Source: Kibdelosporangium philippinense | GTDB taxonomy: Bacteria; Actinomycetota; Actinomycetes; Mycobacteriales; Pseudonocardiaceae | DNA: 64,000 nucleotides | Direction: 5' to 3' | Assembly (NCBI RefSeq): GCF_021390435.2 | Contig: NZ_JAJVCN010000001.1 | Span: forward strand, 2,542,001-2,606,000 | In this document: positions 58,967 to 64,000 of the stretch, in pieces | How positions within the stretch are numbered: the first letter of the stretch is position 1 | How the letters are laid out: every line of letters begins with the position of its first letter | Made by a program: the position numbers and the translations under genes | The notes under the pieces: model-generated | What the model was told of the DNA's origin: nothing | The model's input: the letters and a program-made list of their open reading frames with translations, nothing else | The model's database searches: none

Positions 58967-60583
58967 ATGGCCTTTTCGATCAAAAGGCGCATGGGGGGAC
59001 TCTTGGTGGCCGCGGTCGCGGCTGTTGTGGTCGTATCCGTCGCCGCCGCGCAAGCCGAGGAATCCGCTGTACTGAAGCCGGTTCGCGAGTGCGCGGATCT
59101 GAAAGAGCGGATTTTCCCGATCCCGAAGGCGAAAACCCGCGTCACCGCGGCCGTTCCGGTCGCCCAGACACCGACCGAACCCGGGTATTGCGATGTCGAG
59201 GGGTACGTCGAGCCTGCTGTCGAGTTCCACCTCAAGCTGCCGCTGACCACGTACACCGGCCGTTATCTGCAGGTCGGCTGCGGCGGGCTGTGCGGCTACA
59301 TGCCCGAGTTGAAGTTCCCGGAGGGCTGCCTGCCCAAGGGCGGCGACTTCGCGATGGCGGCGACCAACGACGGCCACGACGCTGAGGACGAGGACTGGGC
59401 CGCGAACAACCAGGCCGCGCGGGATGACTACTTCTTCCGCGCGCCGCACGTGGTGTCGCTGGCGAGCAAGAAGATCATCCAGGCGTTCTACGGTTCGGCA
59501 CCGAAGCAGTCGTACTTCTCCAGCTGTTCCAATGGCGGCCGGGAAGCATTGATGCTGGCCCAGCGCTATCCCGACGACTTCGACGGCATCGCCGCGGGCG
59601 CGCCAGCGGCCTATTACGGCCCCCTGGTGGCGTACCAGGCGTGGTTGGCCCGCGCGAACACGGCCGCCGACGGTTCGTCGGTCCTGAGTGCTACGAAGCT
59701 TCCCGCTCTGCACAACGCGGTGCTGAAAGCGTGTGACGGCTTGGACGGCCTGGTCGACGGCCAGCTTGAGGATCCACGCCACTGCTCCTTCGATCCGGCC
59801 GCGGTCCAGTGCTCCGGCGACGACCGGGCCGACTGCCTGACTCAGGCCCAGGTCGAGACGGTCCGCAAGCTGTACGCCGGGCCGACCGATGAGCACGGAC
59901 GCAGGCTGTACCCCGGAAACGCCACCCACGGCAGCGAACTGGCCTGGAACGGCTGGATCATTCCGCTCTCCGGCTCCGGCTCGGTAGCCGCGATGCTGGC
60001 CGAGAACGCCCTGCGGTACATGATGTACCCGATCGGCGCGCCGCATTCGTCCTTGGCGGACTTCAAGTTCACGCAGGCCGAGTTCCACCGGCTGACCGCC
60101 GAGGGCTACCAGGCCAACGCGATGAACCTCGACCTCAGCGCCTTCCGCCGGGCAGGCGGCAAGCTCGTGCTCTGGCACGGCTGGTCAGACGAGGCCCTCC
60201 CCGCACACGCCACCGTGGACTACTACCAACGTCTTGGCGGCTTCGCGAAGAACAAGGACTGGGCCCGGCTGTTCATGGTTCCGTCGCTGTTCCACTGTGC
60301 CAGCGGCGACGAGCTCACAGAGTTCGATCCATTGAAGGAAATGGTGGAGTGGGTCGAGCGTGGCAAGGCGCCGGAGCGCGTGATCGCGACCGGCCGCAAT
60401 GAGGCAGGCGAAGTCACACGGACCCGGCCGGTGTTCCCGTATCCCTTGCAGGCCAAGTACGACGGGTCCGGCAGCGTGAACGACGCGAGCAACTTCGTTC
60501 CCGCGCCGCCGACATCGCCGACGAACGACAAGATCGACTGGGTGGGCACATATCTGCACGCGATCCCAGGCCCGCGCGCTTGA
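58967..60583 (+). CDS. Secreted tannase/feruloyl esterase family protein
   Basis: 538 residues. A signal peptide or anchor occupies about 8-28 (ends near AAAQA-E). The nucleophile elbow is CSNGG in SSCSNGGREAL (about 184), with the acid and base in LWHGWSDEALPA (about 404) and LFHCASGDEL (about 445). The CS-D-HC pattern, with a disulphide next to the nucleophile and the His, is that of the tannase family, which hydrolyses gallate, ferulate or related aromatic esters of plant material. It may be regulated with the rhamnose genes, since plant pectin or hemicellulose can carry both. It begins 31 bp after the LacI gene. Confidence 0.88.
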   Translation: MAFSIKRRMGGLLVAAVAAVVVVSVAAAQAEESAVLKPVRECADLKERIFPIPKAKTRVTAAVPVAQTPTEPGYCDVEGYVEPAVEFHLKLPLTTYTGRYLQVGCGGLCGYMPELKFPEGCLPKGGDFAMAATNDGHDAEDEDWAANNQAARDDYFFRAPHVVSLASKKIIQAFYGSAPKQSYFSSCSNGGREALMLAQRYPDDFDGIAAGAPAAYYGPLVAYQAWLARANTAADGSSVLSATKLPALHNAVLKACDGLDGLVDGQLEDPRHCSFDPAAVQCSGDDRADCLTQAQVETVRKLYAGPTDEHGRRLYPGNATHGSELAWNGWIIPLSGSGSVAAMLAENALRYMMYPIGAPHSSLADFKFTQAEFHRLTAEGYQANAMNLDLSAFRRAGGKLVLWHGWSDEALPAHATVDYYQRLGGFAKNKDWARLFMVPSLFHCASGDELTEFDPLKEMVEWVERGKAPERVIATGRNEAGEVTRTRPVFPYPLQAKYDGSGSVNDASNFVPAPPTSPTNDKIDWVGTYLHAIPGPRA

Positions 60584-61175
60584 CTGTCTCAAGCAGACGT
60601 TCAAGACAAGTGGTGCGCTCTTCATGTTCGCCGTCGAACGAGGCAGGCGGTCTTCGCGGTGCACTACGGCCCTGCTCCGATCCCGCCGTGTCGGGCAGCT
60701 TCAGCGCCTTGTCTTGTCGTAACCTTGGCGGCAGTTCGGGTTGTGGAGCCTGAAGGCACGAACCTGGTAACTGGGACAGCCGTGTCTTCAGAGCGGGTTG
60801 ATGACTGTCGCCAGTCCGAGCGGCGACTTCTACGGCAAGTTCGGCAGCTATCGAACCAATAGCGGCCAAGGCCCGGTCACCGTGGTGTGGAGCGGGATTC
60901 GCTTCTGGCGCAAGTGAGTACGAACGGCGTTTCGAACCCGCCGGGTAACAAATGCGAACGGTCATTTTCTCGGCGGGTTCTCCAGTCAATGTTCCAGTTG
61001 TTATGTCCGATCCGTCCCGGTGTGGTGATCACCGTGTGAGAGCCGTCGCGCACGGACAGCTGACCCCTGTTGCAGGGGGTCTGACCTGCGGCGGCGTCAC
61101 TTCGGGCACCGGTATGAGATTTTCATGATCCAGGTATGAATTTTTCCTATTCCGGACAGTGATGGACCTTAAAAC
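60584..61175. other. 592-bp non-coding stretch between the tannase gene and the IS5-type element
   Basis: No convincing gene. A 38-codon frame at 60801-60917 (ending IRFWRK) has no recognised family. A small hairpin GACCCCTG/CAGGGGGTC stands at 61062-61081, and two direct repeats of GGTATGA-A/G-ATTTTC-like sequence start at 61111 and 61133 (22 bp apart) in an A/T-richer tract next to the IS left end. These may be remnants of an older insertion or a promoter region. Confidence 0.6.
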
Positions 61176-62197
61176 TCATTGAGGTGATCTCAGCGACTTT
61201 CACGCGATCTTGCCGTGTTCGAAATGCGTGAGGACAAGGGCGGCTTTGACGATGTCGCCGATCTTGCTGGGGCTGGCGGTGAGATGCCGCAGGCTGCGCC
61301 AGCGTCCGGTGAGCAGGGCGAAACCACGTTCGCCCAGACACCGCAGGCCACGCAGCAGAGCGTTGCGTGTGCGGGTGTCCACGTCGAGGACCTGGCCATC
61401 GGCAGGCTGTTTGACCGGGGTGTGCACGCCGATGCCGGCACCGTCGTAGCCGCCATCGGCCAGCGTCGGCAGATCAAGGTGCGAGGCGGCCCAGTACAGC
61501 GCACCCAGCACATGCTCGCGCGCCACGGTCAAGTCATGGAGTGAACCGGGCTCGACATCCGAGACCCACCACGGAAAACCGTCCGGCGCGCACAGCGCTT
61601 GGATGTTGCCGCCGTGCTCGCGGGCTTTGCCGGAGTACCACAGGTCGATCGGCTCGCCTTTCACGCTCAACGTTTTCTCGCTACAGCGATCGGCGGAGAA
61701 GACCTTTCCATCGAGGATCACGTAGGCCGTGCCCTCATCCTTGGCCCGCTGCAGGGCCTCATGCAGGTCCGGCGCCTGCTCGGCGAGCACGATGACGACC
61801 TCATCCAAGTAGCGGTAGCCGGTGGCGCGGGAGATGCCGTGATCGCGAGCCAGGGCGGGGACGTCGGTGTTCTGCCGGAACCAGCGCAGGCCCAGCACCG
61901 CGTGGCGAAAGCAGGTCAACGCCCTGCTGTTCTTGCGGGTGCCGCGTCGGCGGCGTTCGGCGTGCAGCAGCCGGCTGAGGTAGAGGGCCAGTTCACGCGG
62001 GACATCGAGCATGGCACGATACGCAATCACGGGGAGCCTTCTGGTCCGGACTTGATCTTCGCAATCCAGTTCTACCAAGGGCTCCCCGCCCATCTTTCCC
62101 CGGGTCTCACCACTCCCCAGCACATCGACCAGCGCTCGTCCGAGCAGCTTCGCGGCTCAACAAACGAACCAGAATCTTGGTGAGATTACCTCATTGA
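61176..62197. mobile_element. IS5-type insertion sequence
   Basis: About 1.02 kb with imperfect 19-bp ends: 61176-61194 (TCATTGAGGTGATCTCAGC) and the complement of 62179-62197, matching at 16 of 19. It contains one intact transposase on the minus strand. No clear target duplication was found, so the exact borders may shift by a few bases. It is inserted about 90 bp before the RiPP precursor-like gene. Confidence 0.75.
61200..62030 (-). CDS. IS5-family DDE transposase
   Basis: 276 residues. N-terminal helices with a helix-turn-helix (DHGISRATGYRYLDEV, about 65-80) precede the DDE nuclease: Asp in YVILDGKVFSADR (about 108), Asp in LPTLADGGYDGAG (about 194) and Glu in the last part (CLGERGFALLTGRW near 243). 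GTG 62030 is the likely start, by comparison with IS5-type enzymes that begin IAYRAMLDVPREL; an earlier in-frame ATG would add 31 unrelated residues. It appears intact and active. Confidence 0.85.
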   Translation of the reverse strand: MIAYRAMLDVPRELALYLSRLLHAERRRRGTRKNSRALTCFRHAVLGLRWFRQNTDVPALARDHGISRATGYRYLDEVVIVLAEQAPDLHEALQRAKDEGTAYVILDGKVFSADRCSEKTLSVKGEPIDLWYSGKAREHGGNIQALCAPDGFPWWVSDVEPGSLHDLTVAREHVLGALYWAASHLDLPTLADGGYDGAGIGVHTPVKQPADGQVLDVDTRTRNALLRGLRCLGERGFALLTGRWRSLRHLTASPSKIGDIVKAALVLTHFEHGKIA

Positions 62198-62285
62198 TTA
62201 GGGCGACACTGGTTTCCGGGCTCCCGCTGGCGCAAACTTTTTTCGCACCACCAATTCAGCGGGGATTCTGAGATTGGGGAACACC

Positions 62286-62474
62286 GTGACCGCCACCTTT
62301 GCAACCGCCACTCTGACCGACACCATCGCGACTTTCTTCGCGGGCACGACCGACACCGTGGCCACCGACCTCGTGATCGACGAACTCGACCAGTGGCACA
62401 ACCCGATGGACTCGGTCGCCAGCTTCAGCAAGCCGACGTTCAGCCACGTCGCCATTGGTGCGCACCAGTTATGA
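62286..62474 (+). CDS. Candidate RiPP precursor peptide, Thr/Ser-rich, Cys-free
   Basis: 62 residues from GTG 62286, with GGGGA 5 nt upstream; a TTG at 62274 could add four. The first half is very rich in Thr (11 of the first 28) with TATFATATLTDTIATFFAG; a central acidic part has DLVIDELDQWHNP; the end has DSVASFSKPTFSHVAIGAHQL. No Cys at all. The stop overlaps the start of the cyclodehydratase gene (ATGA), which strongly couples them. The family was not recognised; leader and core cannot be set, but Thr and Ser could be cyclised to methyloxazoline or oxazoline rings by the partner enzyme. Confidence 0.7.
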   Translation: MTATFATATLTDTIATFFAGTTDTVATDLVIDELDQWHNPMDSVASFSKPTFSHVAIGAHQL

Positions 62475-64000
62475 CCGCGCCAGGTGCGCCGACAGGACGG
62501 GTGGTCGGCTTCAAACGCCACCTGCGCGTCGAGGTGATCAAGGGCGAGGCCGTGTATCTCTTCTCCGAGCGCGGCGTGACGGCGTTGAAGGGCTCCGACG
62601 CTGAGGCCCTCGCGCCACTGTTGGACTGCACCCGCGACCTTCCGGGCCTGCTCCGGGATGTCCCCGCGGGCGTGGCCCCCGAGCAGGTCGGAAGGTTCAT
62701 CGCCCGGCTCGACCAAGCCGGGCTGCTCACCCTCGGGCCGCCGCCGGGCACCGGCGCGGCCGAACGTGCCAGGGCGTACTGGGAAGCCGCTGGCACGGAC
62801 GCCGACGCGGCCGTGGCGAACACCGCGGCCAAGCAGGTCCTGGTCATCGCGACCGGGACCACGGATCCGTCGGACGCGCTCAACGCGTTGCGACAGGCTG
62901 GGTTGAGCGCACAGGTCGGCTCGGGCGAGCTGACCACCGACGATCCGGCTGACCTCTCGGTCGTCCTGTGTGATGACTACCTTTCACCGGACCTTGCCGA
63001 CATCGACGCGGTGCACCGGGCCGCACGCCGGCCGTGGTTGCTGGCCAAACTCATCGGTGCGCAGGTGTGGCTTGGTCCGGTCTTCGACTCGCCCGAACTC
63101 GGCTGCTGGCACTGTTTGGCCAGCCGGGTGTGGGCACATCGCGATGCCGAGGCGCACGTGCAAGACGCGCTGGGACGCGTGGGCCCGGCATCGCGCCCAG
63201 TCGCCTCGTTGCCCGCGTCGGACACGATGGCCGCGCACCTGATGACCCTTGAGGTCACCAAATGGCTTGCCGGATACCGATATCCGGGTCAGCGCGGGGT
63301 GCTGACGTTCGACAGCCTCGACCTGACGGCCAAGCTCCATGAGTTCCGCCGCCGCCCGCAGTGCGCGCTGTGCGGAAATCCGACCTATATGCGCGCGTTG
63401 GCTCGCCAGCCCGTGCGGCTGTCGTCGCAGCCGAAGTCACCGGACAACGCGGGCGGGCATCGTTCGCTTACCCCACATCAGGTGTTCGACCGCTACGAAC
63501 ACCTGATGAGCCCGGTTACCGGCGTGATCAAGGAAATCACGCAACACACGACCGGTCCGGCGTTCTTCAACTCCTTCCGGGCCGGGCCCAATGTGGCCGT
63601 ACGCCGAAACTGCCTGTTCGACCCGAACGCGCCACGCGCGGAAAACGGCGGCAAAGGCGTGACACCGCTGCACGGCAAGGTCAGCGCGATGTGTGAGGCA
63701 CTCGAACGGCACTCCGGGTTCTTCCACGGCGACGAAGAACGAACCAGGGGTAGCTACAAGTCCTTACGCGAGCACGCCATCCATCCGTCCAGCTGCCAAC
63801 TGTTCGACGACCGGCAGTATCCGGGCAGGTCAGCGTGGAACGCGACGCATTCGTCGTTCCAGCACGTGCCAGATCCGTTCGACGACAACCTGGTCGTCGA
63901 TTGGACACCGGTATGGTCCCTTACGCGAGAGCGGCATCGATTGCTCCCCACGGCGATGCTGTACTACGGCGCCCCGCCAGAGGCGGGGTCGGTGTCGCTC
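62471..64000 (+). CDS. Fused E1-like/YcaO cyclodehydratase (TOMM-type), partial
   Basis: 510 codons are visible, open to the window end; the full protein is probably 620-700 residues. The N-terminal part (about 1-85) resembles a precursor-recognition (RRE) winged fold. An E1-like segment (about 110-340) carries two zinc pairs, CWHC (Cys212/Cys215) and CALC (Cys298/Cys301). The YcaO domain begins near 365, with NGGKGVTPLHGKVSAMCEAL (about 389-408) and ERHSG as ATP/Mg motif. Such fused enzymes convert Ser, Thr or Cys of a bound precursor to azolines. ATG 62471 overlaps the precursor stop. Downstream genes of the cluster (dehydrogenase, protease, exporter) would be outside the window. Confidence 0.9.
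   Translation, partial: MTAPGAPTGRVVGFKRHLRVEVIKGEAVYLFSERGVTALKGSDAEALAPLLDCTRDLPGLLRDVPAGVAPEQVGRFIARLDQAGLLTLGPPPGTGAAERARAYWEAAGTDADAAVANTAAKQVLVIATGTTDPSDALNALRQAGLSAQVGSGELTTDDPADLSVVLCDDYLSPDLADIDAVHRAARRPWLLAKLIGAQVWLGPVFDSPELGCWHCLASRVWAHRDAEAHVQDALGRVGPASRPVASLPASDTMAAHLMTLEVTKWLAGYRYPGQRGVLTFDSLDLTAKLHEFRRRPQCALCGNPTYMRALARQPVRLSSQPKSPDNAGGHRSLTPHQVFDRYEHLMSPVTGVIKEITQHTTGPAFFNSFRAGPNVAVRRNCLFDPNAPRAENGGKGVTPLHGKVSAMCEALERHSGFFHGDEERTRGSYKSLREHAIHPSSCQLFDDRQYPGRSAWNATHSSFQHVPDPFDDNLVVDWTPVWSLTRERHRLLPTAMLYYGAPPEAGSVSL

Noticed and set aside
60801..60917. A 38-codon ATG frame before the IS5-type element
   Set aside because: No ribosome-binding site of note, no recognised family and high-GC DNA gives many such frames; noted only as a possible remnant.

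Overview
The window is high-GC DNA with many GTG starts and short or overlapping gene junctions. Gene content (DUF6292, DUF6328, an AfsR/SARP regulator, GAF-ANTAR and STAS proteins, a LytR-CpsA-Psr protein, an MmyB-like regulator) points to a filamentous actinomycete, most likely of the Pseudonocardiales. Genus cannot be set from the sequence alone. No rRNA, tRNA or CRISPR array was seen.

Positions 1-36200 are mostly housekeeping or conserved accessory genes. They include a degenerate EAL/GGDEF protein with a lycopene cyclase, a dGTPase, secreted SMP-30 and S8 proteins, LtrA, an ABC-F ATPase, a GT-C-like membrane protein, an ABC exporter, a SIS-domain protein under a DasR-like site, two alpha/beta hydrolases, an LCP protein, STAS/ATPase regulators, NAD kinase and a ricin-domain secreted protein. 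A phosphoketolase-acetate kinase operon, several small regulators and an HxlR-SARP pair complete this part.

Positions 36200-39370 are an insertion hotspot. One imine-reductase-like gene is split twice, first by a 366-bp non-autonomous element with 18-bp inverted ends and a 10-bp target duplication, then by an IS701-family element with a CTAG duplication. Removing both restores an 867-bp frame. Just downstream, a 14-bp motif recurs seven times, in an inverted repeat and in a 22-bp-period tandem array, ahead of a LexA-boxed alkB gene.

Positions 39370-48660 hold an MmyB-like regulator divergent from a frameshifted SDR gene, then a compact three-gene operon encoding a class I lysyl-tRNA synthetase homologue, an unusual aldehyde dehydrogenase and an MFS transporter. 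A 35-bp inverted pair of near-identical regulatory motifs links this operon with a universal stress protein and a TPR protein.

Positions 48700-60600 hold a secreted sialidase-like protein, a five-gene redox operon (small membrane protein, ApbE, ferric-reductase-like, NuoF-like, ferredoxin), a complete L-rhamnose catabolic operon with its LacI regulator and operators, and a tannase/feruloyl esterase. After an IS5-type element the window ends inside a RiPP cluster: a Cys-free, Thr/Ser-rich small peptide gene overlapping a fused E1-like/YcaO cyclodehydratase.

Five dispersed palindromes with a constant outer stem (CTCGTGAGTG), a variable but compensated inner stem and a GTTAGAAC-like loop sit at gene 3' ends. 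They supply or abut the stop codons of neighbouring genes, and one appears to have truncated an acetyltransferase. This is the most general unexplained signal in the window.
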